From positions 81,252 through 145,251 of the forward strand of contig NZ_JADHDY010000014.1 in NCBI RefSeq assembly GCF_016820535.1: 64,000 nucleotides of DNA, read 5' to 3'. A program made the position numbers and the translations under genes. The notes beneath the pieces were generated by a model that worked only from the letters and a program-made list of their open reading frames with translations, did no database searches and had not been told where the DNA came from. Positions 7,315-16,507 of this stretch are shown here, piece by piece (position 1 is the first letter of the stretch; each line of letters begins with the position of its first letter). This DNA is from Sporosarcina beigongshangi (GTDB lineage Bacteria; Actinomycetota; Actinomycetes; Actinomycetales; Micrococcaceae).

Positions 7315-9928
7315 CATCATTCCGGGCACAGACACGCCCGCACCCACCTCAAGCAACGTTCCCGACAAGCCCGCACTGGAGGGTCTCGAGGAGTCCCTGA
7401 CCAAGCGCTGGCTGGCGGAGGGCACCTACAAGTTCAACCCTGAGACCACCCGGGGGCAGGTGTACTCCATTGACACTCCCCCGCCCACGGCGTCCGGATC
7501 GCTGCACGTGGGGCACATGTTCTCCTACACCCAGACCGACGTGCTGGCCCGCTTCCAGCGCATGACCGGCAAGAACGTCTTCTACCCCATGGGTTGGGAT
7601 GACAACGGCCTGCCCACGGAGCGCCGTGTGCAAAACTACTACGGCGTGCGCTGCGACCCGAAAATCTCGTACGACGCCGACTACCGCCCTCCGGCGACCC
7701 CGGCCAAGAACCAGCGTGATTTCGACGTCATCTCCCGCAAGAACTTTATCGAGTTGTGCGAGGAGCTCGCCGTTGAGGACGAGAAGGTGTTCGAGCACCT
7801 GTTCCAGACCCTCGGCCTGTCGGTTGACTGGGACCTGACGTACCGCACCATTGACGACCATTCCCGCGCCGTCTCCCAGCGCGGATTCCTGGAGAACCTG
7901 GCCGCCGGCGACGCTTACATGTCCGAGGCCCCCACCCTGTGGGATGTCACCTTCCGCACCGCCGTTGCCCAGGCCGAGCTGGAAGACCGCGAAATGCCGG
8001 GGGCGTACTACCGCTACCCGTTCTTCGCCGAAGACGGCACCAAGATTTACATTGAAACCACGCGCCCGGAACTCCTTGCAGCCTGTTCCGCACTGGTGGC
8101 CAACCCGGACGACGAGCGCTACCAGCCGCTGTTCGGCAAGAAGGTCACCTCCCCGCTGTTCGGCGTCGAAGTTGAGGTCCGCGCCCACGCACTGGCCAAG
8201 GCCGACAAGGGCTCGGGCATCGCCATGGTCTGCACCTTTGGCGACCTGACCGACGTCACCTGGTGGCGCGAGCTGCAGCTGCCCACGCGCGCCATCGTTG
8301 GCCGCGACGGGCGCATCATCGGCGACACACCGGACTGGATCACCACGGAGGAAGGCCGCGCCAACTACGCAGCCATCGCCGGCAAGACCGTCTTCAGCGC
8401 CAAGGAAGGAGTTGTGGAAATGCTGACGGCAGCGGAGCTGCTGGACGGCGAAATCAAGAAGATCATGCACCCCGTGAACTTCTTTGAAAAGGGCGACAAG
8501 CCCCTCGAGATCGTCTCCTCCCGCCAGTGGTACATCCGCAACGGCGGCCGCGACGAGGAACGCCGCGAACGCCTCATCAACCGCGGCAAGGAAATTGAGT
8601 TCCACCCCGCGTTCATGCGCTCGCGCTACGACAACTGGATCTCCGGCCTGAACGGCGACTGGCTCGTTTCCCGCCAGCGCTTCTTCGGCGTGCCGGTTCC
8701 CGTCTGGTACCCGCTGGATGCCGACGCCAACCCGGACTACGACCACCCCATCCTGCCCACCACGGACATGCTGCCGGTTGACCCCGCCGCAGACCCCGCC
8801 CCCGGCTTCACCGAGGACCAGCGCAACGCCGCCGGCGGCTTCGTGGGCGACGCCGACGTGCTGGACACCTGGGCCACCTCCTCCCTGACCCCGCAGATTG
8901 TGGGCGGCTGGGGCGTTGACGAGACCCTGTTCTCCAACGTCTACCCCTTCGACCTGCGCCCCCAGGGCCACGACATCATCCGCACCTGGCTGTTCTCCTC
9001 CGCCGTGCGCGCCGACGCCCTGCAGGGCAGCGCACCGTGGAAGCACGCCGCCATCTCCGGCTGGATCCTGGACCCGGACCGCAAGAAGATGTCCAAGTCC
9101 AAGGGCAACGTGGTGGTCCCCACCGACGTGCTCAACGACTTTGGTGCCGACGCCGTCCGCTACTGGGCAGCCTCCGCCAAGCTCGGCGCCGACACGGCGT
9201 ACGAGATTGCGCAGATGAAGATTGGCCGCCGCCTGGCCATCAAGCTGCTCAACGCCTCCAAGTTTGTGCTGAACCTGGGCGCCACCGAGTCCAACGTGCT
9301 CACGCAGGACACCGCTGTGCTCAGCAACCCGCTGGACCGCGGACTGCTGGCCCAGCTCTCCGAGGTTGTCACGGCGGCGACGGCAGCGTTTGAGAAGTAC
9401 GACTACGCCCGCGCCCTGCAGCTGACCGAGAGCTTCTTCTGGCATTTCACAGACGACTACGTGGAACTCATCAAGGACCGGGCCTACGGTGCTGCCGGCG
9501 AGGAAGGCCAGGCCTCCGTGCTGGCAGCCCTGGCCACCACCCTGGACTCGCTGCTGCGCCTCTTCGCCCCCTTCCTGCCCTTCGCAACGGAGGAAGTGTG
9601 GAGCTGGTGGCGCTCCGGTTCGGTGCACCGCGCCCCCTGGCCCGCCCCTGTCGGCGTGGACGACGGCGACACCTCCCTCCTGGCGACGGTCGGCGAAGCC
9701 TTGAGCGGCATCCGCAAGGCGAAGTCGGAGGCCAAGGTGAAGCAGCGCACGCAGGTGCTCTCGGCGACCGTGACCGCCGTCGAGGTTGAGGCAGCCCAGC
9801 TGGCTGCCGGCCTCGGCGACCTGAAGGCTGCGGCCAACGCAGTGGAGATCACGGTTGTGGCCGGCGAAGGCGAACTGGCCGTGTCCGACGTCGTGCTGGC
9901 GCCGGCCGAGGAGCCTGCCCAGGCCTAG
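7307..9928 (+). CDS. valS: Valyl-tRNA synthetase
   Basis: This 873-residue class I synthetase charges tRNA-Val. HIGH appears as HVGH near residue 67 (TASGSLHVGHMFSYTQ) and KMSKS near residue 594 (DRKKMSKSKGN). The editing domain lies between, and the anticodon-binding domain ends in a short C-terminal helical arm. The start ATG at 7307 is fixed by an in-frame stop just upstream and overlaps a seven-codon leader ORF carrying the only good ribosome site. A strong hairpin terminator follows the stop. There is no T-box upstream. Confidence 0.96.
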   Translation: MADIIPGTDTPAPTSSNVPDKPALEGLEESLTKRWLAEGTYKFNPETTRGQVYSIDTPPPTASGSLHVGHMFSYTQTDVLARFQRMTGKNVFYPMGWDDNGLPTERRVQNYYGVRCDPKISYDADYRPPATPAKNQRDFDVISRKNFIELCEELAVEDEKVFEHLFQTLGLSVDWDLTYRTIDDHSRAVSQRGFLENLAAGDAYMSEAPTLWDVTFRTAVAQAELEDREMPGAYYRYPFFAEDGTKIYIETTRPELLAACSALVANPDDERYQPLFGKKVTSPLFGVEVEVRAHALAKADKGSGIAMVCTFGDLTDVTWWRELQLPTRAIVGRDGRIIGDTPDWITTEEGRANYAAIAGKTVFSAKEGVVEMLTAAELLDGEIKKIMHPVNFFEKGDKPLEIVSSRQWYIRNGGRDEERRERLINRGKEIEFHPAFMRSRYDNWISGLNGDWLVSRQRFFGVPVPVWYPLDADANPDYDHPILPTTDMLPVDPAADPAPGFTEDQRNAAGGFVGDADVLDTWATSSLTPQIVGGWGVDETLFSNVYPFDLRPQGHDIIRTWLFSSAVRADALQGSAPWKHAAISGWILDPDRKKMSKSKGNVVVPTDVLNDFGADAVRYWAASAKLGADTAYEIAQMKIGRRLAIKLLNASKFVLNLGATESNVLTQDTAVLSNPLDRGLLAQLSEVVTAATAAFEKYDYARALQLTESFFWHFTDDYVELIKDRAYGAAGEEGQASVLAALATTLDSLLRLFAPFLPFATEEVWSWWRSGSVHRAPWPAPVGVDDGDTSLLATVGEALSGIRKAKSEAKVKQRTQVLSATVTAVEVEAAQLAAGLGDLKAAANAVEITVVAGEGELAVSDVVLAPAEEPAQA

Positions 9929-9954
9929 CCTCCCCCGGGTGAGAAAAACACCGA

Positions 9955-9996
9955 ATGGCTGTGGCCGCTGCCCGATCAGGGCGGCGGCCACAGCCA
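9955..9996. terminator. Hairpin terminator between valS and the SGNH hydrolase gene
   Basis: The inverted repeat has arms ggctgtggccgctgccc and gggcggcggccacagcc around the loop gatca. It lies between two convergent genes and could serve both. There is no long T-run on the plus side. Confidence 0.75.
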
Positions 9997-10039
9997 TCTG
10001 TGCGAGGGCAGCGGGGACCGAACTGTCAGCGGCGTGGTT

Positions 10040-10975
10040 TTAAGCGGAGTGGCGCACGCGCTGATGTGGCACCAGCTTCTTCAGCCCCTTTTTCGGCGGG
10101 ACGCGAACCGGCTCCGGCCACCGCGGGGCGAGGTTGTCGCCAAGGGTGGTGCCGCGCAGCTTGCGCGCAAACATGGGCAGCACCCAGTCCGCGAGCCAAA
10201 CGCACTGCTCCCGGGTCCACACCGCAGCACCCCGGCTCCCTGCATCAGGTCCGTCCTTGACGGCGATGCCGTGGGGCACCTCCAGCTGCTCGAGCACCCT
10301 GGCCGCCAGGTATTTGTGTCCCGGCTTGGACATGTGCAGCCGGTCTGCCGCCCAGAAGTGTGGATGCGCATAAGCGGCGAAGGAGGCATAATCCACCAGG
10401 ACCGCCCCGTACTTTTCGGCGACCATGCGCACGCCATCGTTGTAGGCATGGTTCTTGCGGCGCAGCGGCCCCAGCAGCGGCGACACCTCGACGTCGTAGC
10501 CGGTGAACAGCAACAGCGTGGCACCCGTCTGGGAGAGCCGCGACACCAGGAACTCATACTGGTCCAGGATGTCCACCGGGCGCGTGCCGAAGTCCATGAC
10601 ATCGTTCCCGCCCGCATACAGTGACACGAGGGTGGGCTCCATGGCGATCGCCGGTTCGAGCTGTTCGGCGATGATGTGCCGCAGCCGCTTGCTCCTGATG
10701 GCGAGGTTGGCATATTCCCATCCGGGCTGGGCGCTGGCCAGCCCCTCGGCCACCCTGTCCGCCCAGCCGCGCACGCCATTGGGACGGCGGGCGCTTTCAT
10801 CGCCCACACCCTCCGTAAACGAATCCCCCAGCGCGACATAGCGTCCGGGTCCCGAAATCAGCACGGGACCGCACGGGCGCGTGCCGGACGGCAGCAACAG
10901 TCCCGGTGGCGGCACGACCACCCGCACACAACCGCCGGCGGGCCGCCCGTCACTTGGCGCCCCGGGCCACCGCAT
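10040..10975 (-). CDS. SGNH/GDSL-family hydrolase
   Basis: This cytosolic hydrolase is probably an esterase. Block I is VALGDSFTEGVGD near residues 47-59, which holds the nucleophile serine. Block III is AGGNDVMDFG. Block V is DRLHMSKPGH, with the catalytic aspartate and histidine. There is no signal peptide. The start shown (ATG 10973-10975) overlaps the upstream glycosyltransferase by 26 bases. A GTG near 10864, just before the conserved core, is an alternative. The tail after residue 235 is rich in Trp and Arg. The pair with a GT4 glycosyltransferase may act on a glycolipid or cell-envelope ester; that is inference. Confidence 0.85.
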   Translation of the reverse strand: MRWPGAPSDGRPAGGCVRVVVPPPGLLLPSGTRPCGPVLISGPGRYVALGDSFTEGVGDESARRPNGVRGWADRVAEGLASAQPGWEYANLAIRSKRLRHIIAEQLEPAIAMEPTLVSLYAGGNDVMDFGTRPVDILDQYEFLVSRLSQTGATLLLFTGYDVEVSPLLGPLRRKNHAYNDGVRMVAEKYGAVLVDYASFAAYAHPHFWAADRLHMSKPGHKYLAARVLEQLEVPHGIAVKDGPDAGSRGAAVWTREQCVWLADWVLPMFARKLRGTTLGDNLAPRWPEPVRVPPKKGLKKLVPHQRVRHSA

Positions 10976-12095
10976 TCATGCCCTGGTGCTGGGCCACCGC
11001 CCCGGCGTAGTGGTCCATGAGCTGCTCGCAGATTGCGTGCCAGCTGCGGCCCTGGACCTGCTGGACCGCGGCGGCAGCGAAGGCTGCCCGCTTTGCGTCG
11101 TCGCCGGTCAGGTCCTCGGCATAGGCCCTCAGCTGGGAGAGATTCCCGGGCGCGTAGAGCCAGCCCGTGCGTGAGGAGTCCACGAGGTCGACCGGGCCGC
11201 CGCGGCCGGTGGCCACCACCGGCACGCCCGAGGCCATGGCCTCCTGGATGGTCTGGCAAAATGTCTCCAGCTCCCCCGGATGCACAAACAGGTCAAAGGA
11301 TGCCATTGCCGCCGCCAGCTCGTCCCCGCCCAGGAATCCGGTGAAGACCGCGCCGGGCAGGGCGGCTTCGAGGAAAGCACGCCGGGGACCGTCCCCCACC
11401 ACCACGAGACGGGTGTTGGGGATGTCCAACACGGCGGACAGGTCCTCCACCTGCTTCTCCAGCGCCAGGCGGCCCACGTAGCCAATGATGCGTTCGCCCC
11501 GCGGAGCAACCAGCGCCCGGAATGCGGCGTCGCGGTTGCCTGGATGGAATCGTGCGGTGTCCACGCCCCGGCGCCAGAGTTCCACCCGCGGGATGCCATG
11601 CCCCTTGAGCTTGTGCACCGAGTCTGTCGACGGCGCCAGGGTCCGGGTCGCGGCCGTGTGGATCCGCTCCACACGCTGCCAGGCCCAGTTCTCAAGCATC
11701 GGCATCCCGTACCGGGAGGCATACGCGGGGACGTCCGTCTGGTAGACAGCCACTGACGGGATGCCCAGTGCCGCCGCAGCCCTCACGGCACGCCAGCCCA
11801 GCACGAAGGGTGAAGCGAGGTGGACGACGTCGGGGCCGAACTCGGCGAACAGTGCCTTGACCCGTGCCACGCCTCCCACCGCAACGCGGATGTTCCGGTA
11901 GCCGGCCAGTGGGACCGACGGGAGCCGCTGGACGGCGGCCCCCTCCACCGTGCCCGGGGCGTTCTCGAGGGTGGACGGTGCAATGACGAGCACCTCATCA
12001 CCCCTGTCTTCCAGGTGTTGCAGTATTTTCAGCAGTGAATGGGTAACCCCGTTCATGTCGGGCAGGAACGTTTCAGCAACTATTGCGATCCTCAC
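10950..12095 (-). CDS. GT4 (GT1-superfamily) glycosyltransferase, mannosyltransferase-like
   Basis: The chosen start is the GTG at 12093-12095 (VRIAIVAETFLPDMNGVTHS), which gives about 381 residues. The N-terminal motif ETFLPDMNGVTHSLL and the C-terminal donor-binding region (VHPGELETFCQTIQEAMASG) fit GT4 enzymes such as the GDP-mannose-dependent PimB/MgtA group. Those enzymes build actinobacterial envelope glycolipids. Upstream codons are open to 12215, but would collide with the divergent TetR gene and lack homology-like sequence. GGAGG sits one base before the GTG, which is too close to be ideal. The stop overlaps the next gene. Confidence 0.85.
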   Translation of the reverse strand: MRIAIVAETFLPDMNGVTHSLLKILQHLEDRGDEVLVIAPSTLENAPGTVEGAAVQRLPSVPLAGYRNIRVAVGGVARVKALFAEFGPDVVHLASPFVLGWRAVRAAAALGIPSVAVYQTDVPAYASRYGMPMLENWAWQRVERIHTAATRTLAPSTDSVHKLKGHGIPRVELWRRGVDTARFHPGNRDAAFRALVAPRGERIIGYVGRLALEKQVEDLSAVLDIPNTRLVVVGDGPRRAFLEAALPGAVFTGFLGGDELAAAMASFDLFVHPGELETFCQTIQEAMASGVPVVATGRGGPVDLVDSSRTGWLYAPGNLSQLRAYAEDLTGDDAKRAAFAAAAVQQVQGRSWHAICEQLMDHYAGAVAQHQGMNAVARGAK

Positions 12096-12200
12096 GCCTC
12101 CAGCGTGGCGGGCCAAGGTTGCCGCCGCGGGAGGCTGCGGCAACGCACTGATGAATGCTGCGTGAACTGCGGCCGCCCATCCGTACCCGTGCGCGCGTGG

Positions 12201-12240
12201 TAGATTAACAAACATGTTCAGTGAACACGTTCAGTCACGG
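12201..12240 (+). promoter_or_regulatory. Leaderless promoter and putative TetR operator
   Basis: A -10 box TAGATT (12201-12206) lies seven bases before the ATG at 12214, so transcription would begin at the start codon. No ribosome site is visible. The start region itself contains overlapping dyads (gttca-g-tgaac, then tgaac-ac-gttca) across 12216-12232, a likely self-operator of the TetR protein. Confidence 0.5.
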
Positions 12241-12828
12241 TCTGCGCAGCGTGAAACGACACGGCGCGAGGTGCTCTACGCCGCGGAGGCGCTCTTCCAC
12301 GCACAGGGGTTCAAGGCGACCACAGTGCGGCAGATTGCCGCCAGGGCCGGCGTCAGCATCGGCACGGTCATGGCGGCCGGCGACAAAGACAGCCTCCTGG
12401 TGGAGGCCATGGACCGGCGGATACGGCTCATGCACCAGGAACGCATGCTTCCGGAAACAGGTTTTTTGGCCATGAAGGCCGGCGGCAACGCGCCTGAGAT
12501 GGTGGCTGCCCTGGTCCAGCCCTTCATGGCGTTGTTCGCTGCCGACCTGGACCTGGCACGTGAGTATGGGGCCGTCCTGATGCGCGGACGCCAGGAATCC
12601 GAGGTGTTCGGCTCGCTGGCACGCCAGCTCAAGGGCGAGTTTGAACAGGCCTACAAGCTCTTTGGCCTGGGCCGACAGGCAGCCCGCGCGGCCGCAACGG
12701 CAACACACCTTGCCTATCTGGGCGTCCTGCTGGCCTGGGCCGCGGGGGCATGCAGCCAGCAGACCGCAGTGGCCCAGCTCAAGGAGAGCGTCGGCGCACT
12801 CATGGGTGCAGGGGCAGGACAGCCATGA
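12214..12828 (+). CDS. TetR/AcrR-family transcriptional regulator
   Basis: This 204-residue protein has an N-terminal helix-turn-helix at about residues 15-60 (LYAAEALFHAQGF, TTVRQIAARAGVSIGTV) and a C-terminal helical ligand domain. TetR proteins usually repress their own operon. Its stop overlaps the next gene's start as ATGA, so the two are translationally coupled and the DoxX-like membrane protein is the probable target or partner. The ligand is unknown. The usual aromatic after the recognition helix is replaced (VMAAGDK), a small deviation from the common YYYF/YRHF pattern. Confidence 0.88.
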   Translation: MFSEHVQSRSAQRETTRREVLYAAEALFHAQGFKATTVRQIAARAGVSIGTVMAAGDKDSLLVEAMDRRIRLMHQERMLPETGFLAMKAGGNAPEMVAALVQPFMALFAADLDLAREYGAVLMRGRQESEVFGSLARQLKGEFEQAYKLFGLGRQAARAAATATHLAYLGVLLAWAAGACSQQTAVAQLKESVGALMGAGAGQP

Positions 12829-13187
12829 TCCTGCTGCCTGTGTTGTGGTGGCCGGGTGCCATCCTCGCCGCCGCCCTGTTCGCAGACGCGGCACTGTCGA
12901 TCCGTCCCCCGAAGTTCATCCGCGACTGCCTGGACGGGGTCCGCTTCCCGCGGGAATGGTGGTGGGTGCTGGTCGCCATCAAGCTCCTGGCCGTTGCCGG
13001 GCTGGTGGCCGGAATGGCCGTCCCTGGCATTGGCCTGGCTGCCAACATCGGCGTGGTCGCCTATTTCGTGGCGGCCGCCTGCGCCCACATCAGGTCACGG
13101 TTTCTCCGCCAGGAGTTCTGGCTCAACTGCTTGGGCATGCTTGCCCTCAGTGTCGCGGCACTTCTTGCCGCCTACACCCGCTGGTGA
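12825..13187 (+). CDS. DoxX-like small integral membrane protein
   Basis: This 120-residue protein starts at the ATG at 12825, overlapping the TetR stop by four bases. Four hydrophobic segments are seen, at about residues 3-23, 45-62, 66-85 and 100-116. The pattern FIRDCLDGVRFPREWWWVLVAIK matches the DoxX/DoxX-like family, whose members act in membrane redox or thiol stress in some bacteria. The assignment rests on topology and this short pattern. Confidence 0.72.
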   Translation: MILLPVLWWPGAILAAALFADAALSIRPPKFIRDCLDGVRFPREWWWVLVAIKLLAVAGLVAGMAVPGIGLAANIGVVAYFVAAACAHIRSRFLRQEFWLNCLGMLALSVAALLAAYTRW

Positions 13188-13281
13188 CGGCCCGTCGGAA
13201 TGGCCTGGACTGGCACGCGCTGCGCCGCGCTGTTTCCGCCCGGTGGGCAATGGTCAGTGGACAAGGGCCGTGGGCAAAGGG

Positions 13282-13317
13282 GAAGCCCCATCGGCTTGTT
13301 GCCGTCGGTGGGGCTTC
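13282..13317 (+). terminator. Hairpin terminator of the TetR-DoxX unit
   Basis: The arms gaagccccatcggc and ccgtcggtggggcttc surround the loop ttgttg, with one bulged base. It lies about 95 bases after the DoxX-like gene. Confidence 0.65.
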
Positions 13318-13536
13318 GACTTTCATGCCGTCCTGTGACGGTGGCGGCCTGGTGGGTTTCATGCGGTTTCAGGACAAGCACCGCGTCACCGGCGCTTATG
13401 GAACCTTTCGAGCGTCCCGCCGAAGCGGTGGCCCTGTGATCAATACGGTTCAGTCACTGAAGTTTATGATCCCTGCCAGCCCTTTCCTTGGCGGATTGGG
13501 TACTAAACAGTATGCGCCTGGACAGGGGCGAAAACA

Positions 13537-13583
13537 ACGGCCGGGATGAAAATTTTTTGACATCTTTTCACCCCGGCGGCCGT
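13537..13583 (-). terminator. Hairpin terminator of the DsbA-family gene
   Basis: A GC-rich inverted repeat (acggccg...cggccgt) extends into A/T arms (gatgaaaa / ttttcacc). It begins two bases after the DsbA-family stop codon. Confidence 0.7.
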
Positions 13584-13584
13584 G

Positions 13585-14211
13585 TCAGTCGAACTGGGGG
13601 TCTTCGGTGCGGCTGCGCTTGATTTCAAAGAAGTACGGGAAACCGGCGAGGGTGACCGTGGCGTCCCAGAGTCGGCCGGCTTCCTCGCCGCGCGGGATGC
13701 GGGTAATGACGGGGCCGAAGAATGCGGTGCCGTTGAAGGCAACGATGGGGGTGCCCACGTCCTGGCCAACTTGGTTGATGCCGGCGGCGTGGCTGGCACG
13801 CAAAGCAACGTCATTGGCATCGGTGTCGGCTGCGGCGGCCAGTGTCGCCGGAAGACCTGTTTCGGCCAGGGCCTTGGCGATGACATCGCCGAAGTTCCGG
13901 TTCTTGTTGATGTGGATTTGGGTGCCCATGGCGTCGTAGAGCGGCTTGATGACGGCACTGCCGTGTTCGGCTGCAGCGGCCACAATGACCCGGACCGGGC
14001 CCCAGGCCTTCGCCACGTGAGCCTTATATTCGGGCGAGAGGTCCTTGTTGTTTTCATTCAGCACGGACAGGCTCATGACGTGCCAGTCAACCTTGATGTT
14101 GCGGACTTCCTCCACTTCGCTGATCCATCGGGAGGTCACCCAGGCGAAAGGGCAGGTGGGATCGAACCAAAAATCGGCTGTTTGGGCTGTTGCAACGCCA
14201 TTGTCGGACAC
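13585..14211 (-). CDS. DsbA-family thioredoxin-fold protein, possibly mycothiol-dependent reductase
   Basis: This 208-residue cytosolic protein starts at the GTG at 14209-14211, eight bases after an AAGGAG ribosome site. The N-terminal motif FWFDPTCPFAW is the DsbA-family active-site position. The C-terminal half carries the cis-proline segment VGTPIVAF. It resembles Rv2466c-like mycothiol-dependent nitroreductases, which normally carry CPWC. Here the motif is CPFA, so the resolving cysteine is absent and a monothiol mechanism with mycothiol would be needed. It lies 118 bases downstream of clpX on the same strand, and a terminator follows. Confidence 0.82.
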   Translation of the reverse strand: MSDNGVATAQTADFWFDPTCPFAWVTSRWISEVEEVRNIKVDWHVMSLSVLNENNKDLSPEYKAHVAKAWGPVRVIVAAAAEHGSAVIKPLYDAMGTQIHINKNRNFGDVIAKALAETGLPATLAAAADTDANDVALRASHAAGINQVGQDVGTPIVAFNGTAFFGPVITRIPRGEEAGRLWDATVTLAGFPYFFEIKRSRTEDPQFD

Positions 14212-14329
14212 GTCGGAACTCCTTGCTAGTACTTGGATTCGGCAGGGCAGGCAATTACGCCCCGTCTACTGCAACAGTTCGGTCCCTGTCGCTATTCCGG
14301 GCACCAGGGCGTTGCGGAGAAGGGCGGCC

Positions 14330-15616
14330 CTACGCCGACTTGTTGCGCCGCTTCGCTACCACTTCATGCGGGATGAGTGTGGGCTCGGCCGTCTTGGCCA
14401 CGACGGCGGCCGTGACCACCACGGTGGCGATGTCTTCCCTGCTGGGCAGGTCGAACATGACTGGCTGGAGCACTTCTTCAAGAATGGCGCGGAGGCCGCG
14501 TGCCCCCGTGCCACGGGCCAGGGCCAGGTCCGCAATGGCGGCGAGGGCTTCGTCGTCAAACTCAAGGTCAACGCCGTCGAGCGTGAACATCTTTTGATAC
14601 TGCTTGACCAGCGCGTTCTTGGGCTCGGTCAGGATCTGGATCAATGCCGCGCGGTCCAGCTGCGTCACCGTGGTGATGACGGGCAGGCGCCCAATGAATT
14701 CCGGGATGAGGCCGAACTTGAGGAGGTCCTCGGGCATGACGTCTGCGTAGCTGGCCTCGGACTGCTTCAGCGCACTGAGCGGCGCCCCGAAGCCGATGCC
14801 CTTCTTGCCGGCCCGGGATCCGATGATGTCCTCCAGCCCGGCAAAGGCGCCGGCCACGATGAACAGCACGTTGGTGGTGTCGATCTGGATGAATTCCTGG
14901 TGCGGGTGCTTGCGACCGCCCTGCGGCGGGACCGAGGCAACCGTGCCTTCCAGGATTTTCAGCAGCGCCTGCTGGACACCCTCGCCGGAGACGTCGCGGG
15001 TGATGGAAGGGTTTTCGGACTTGCGGGAGATCTTGTCGATCTCGTCAATGTAGATGATGCCCTGTTCAGCCTTCTTGACGTCGAAGTCGGCGGCCTGGAT
15101 GAGCTTGAGGAGGATGTTCTCCACGTCCTCGCCCACGTAGCCGGCCTCCGTCAGGGCGGTCGCATCGGCGACGGCGAAGGGAACGTTTAGCCGTCGTGCA
15201 AGAGTCTGTGCCAAGTAGGTCTTGCCGCAGCCGGTGGGACCAACGAGCAGGATGTTGGACTTGGCGATCTCCACCTCATCGTGGACTCCGCCGGAGATGG
15301 TGGTGGACTTAACTGCATGGCCGGACTGGATGCGTTTGTAATGGTTGTAAACGGCGACGGCAAGTGAGCGCTTGGCCGGCTCCTGGCCGATGACATATTC
15401 CTGCAGGAAGTCAAAGATTTCACGCGGCTTGGGCAGTTCAAAGGCGTCGAGATCGGCAACCTCCGCCAGTTCCTCATCAATGATCTCGTTGCACAGTTCA
15501 ATGCATTCGTCACAGATGTACACGCCGGGGCCCGCGATCAGCTTCCGGACCTGCTTCTGGCTTTTCCCACAGAAGGAACACTTCAGCAGATCAGTGCTTT
15601 CGCCCATTCTGGCCAT
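14330..15616 (-). CDS. clpX: ATP-dependent Clp protease ATP-binding subunit ClpX
   Basis: This 428-residue AAA+ unfoldase feeds substrates to the ClpP1P2 peptidase. The N-terminal zinc-binding domain shows CSFCGKSQ and CDEC. Walker A is GPTGCGKT near residues 123-130, and Walker B is [10 protein letters not shown] near residue 187. The pore and sensor motifs follow. The start is the ATG at 15614-15616, eight bases after GGAAGGA; a longer open frame to 16141 overlaps clpP2 antisense to nothing useful and is rejected. A hairpin separates it from clpP2, so it probably has its own promoter in the 180-base gap. Confidence 0.96.
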   Translation of the reverse strand: MARMGESTDLLKCSFCGKSQKQVRKLIAGPGVYICDECIELCNEIIDEELAEVADLDAFELPKPREIFDFLQEYVIGQEPAKRSLAVAVYNHYKRIQSGHAVKSTTISGGVHDEVEIAKSNILLVGPTGCGKTYLAQTLARRLNVPFAVADATALTEAGYVGEDVENILLKLIQAADFDVKKAEQGIIYIDEIDKISRKSENPSITRDVSGEGVQQALLKILEGTVASVPPQGGRKHPHQEFIQIDTTNVLFIVAGAFAGLEDIIGSRAGKKGIGFGAPLSALKQSEASYADVMPEDLLKFGLIPEFIGRLPVITTVTQLDRAALIQILTEPKNALVKQYQKMFTLDGVDLEFDDEALAAIADLALARGTGARGLRAILEEVLQPVMFDLPSREDIATVVVTAAVVAKTAEPTLIPHEVVAKRRNKSA

Positions 15617-15752
15617 CGTTGTGTCCTTCCGCGAACATCCCGCCGGCGGCGTGGCTGTTTCTGAAATTTTTCTGTTCCCGGCAGGTGCCGGAACAGCTGT
15701 ACAAATTACCTTCCACTCTAAGCCACGGCGGGGACAATGAGTGGAATGCAAA

Positions 15753-15782
15753 CGCCGGAACAAGGCATTTCTTGTTCCGGCG
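15753..15782 (-). terminator. Hairpin after clpP2
   Basis: This is a perfect 12-base inverted repeat (cgccggaacaag / cttgttccggcg) with a six-base loop, 17 bases after the clpP2 stop. It is followed by a short T-run only, so it may be an imperfect terminator or an RNA-processing/stability hairpin. Confidence 0.6.
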
Positions 15783-15798
15783 CCTGCTGTTTCTTCCC

Positions 15799-16473
15799 TT
15801 AGCGGCTGATGGCTGCGGGCTTGATCTTGCGCGGTGCCAGCACCTCGTCGATCAGGCCGTATTCCTTGGCCTGTGCTGCTGTGAGAATGTTGTCGCGCTC
15901 GATGTCGTTGCTGACCTGCTCGGGCGTGCGGCCCGAGTGGTCGGCAAGGGTGTTCTCGAGCCATTCGCGCATGCGCATGACCTCGTTGGCCTGGATCTCC
16001 AGGTCGGAGGCCTGCCCGCCCTGTCCGCCGGAAAGGGCGGGCTGGTGGATCAGCACGCGGGCGTTGGGCAGGGCCAGCCGCTTGCCGGGGGCGCCGGCTG
16101 CCAGCAGCACCGCGGCTGCGGAGGCTGCCTGTCCCAGGCACACTGTCTGGATTTCGGGGCGGATGAACTGCATGGTGTCGTAGATGGCCGTCATGGCCGT
16201 GAACGATCCGCCGGGAGAGTTGATGTACAGGGTGATGTCACGGTCGGTGTCGTCTGCTTCAAGCACGAGCAGCTGTGCCATCACGTCATCGGCGGAGGCG
16301 TCGTCGACCTGCACGCCGAGGAAGATGATGCGGTCCTCGAAGAGCTTGGTGTACGGGTCCTGGCGCTTGAAGCCGTAGGGGGTGCGCTCCTCGAACTGCG
16401 GGAGCACGTAGCGGCTCGTGGGCAGGTTGCCGGCAGTGGCGCCGAATGCTGTGCTGCCAAAGTTGTAAGTCAT
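15799..16473 (-). CDS. clpP2: ATP-dependent Clp protease proteolytic subunit ClpP2
   Basis: This 224-residue serine protease subunit is one of the two ClpP paralogues that form the mixed actinobacterial ClpP1P2 barrel. The substrate-binding loop is SPGGSF. The catalytic serine is in [11 protein letters not shown] near residue 113, and the catalytic histidine is in LIHQPALSG near residue 141. An AGGAGC ribosome site precedes the ATG at 16471-16473. It is 34 bases downstream of clpP1 and surely in one operon with it. Confidence 0.94.
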   Translation of the reverse strand: MTYNFGSTAFGATAGNLPTSRYVLPQFEERTPYGFKRQDPYTKLFEDRIIFLGVQVDDASADDVMAQLLVLEADDTDRDITLYINSPGGSFTAMTAIYDTMQFIRPEIQTVCLGQAASAAAVLLAAGAPGKRLALPNARVLIHQPALSGGQGGQASDLEIQANEVMRMREWLENTLADHSGRTPEQVSNDIERDNILTAAQAKEYGLIDEVLAPRKIKPAAISR

Positions 16474-16507
16474 GTTGGTTGCTCCTGAAATCTTGTTCTT
16501 TGGCTGG

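Larger units (their letters stand above)
13188..13584. other. Intergenic region between convergent genes
   Basis: About 400 bases without a supportable gene. It holds two hairpin terminators (13282-13317 and 13537-13583), one for each converging transcript. Nothing else is recognised. Confidence 0.7.

Noticed and set aside
7349..9997. Open frame of about 880 codons on the minus strand opposite valS
   Set aside because: It is an antisense shadow of valS created by high GC codon bias, with no ribosome site or family motifs.
12096..12215. Extension of the GT4 glycosyltransferase to 12215
   Set aside because: It would overlap the divergent TetR start and promoter; the family N-terminus begins at the GTG at 12095.
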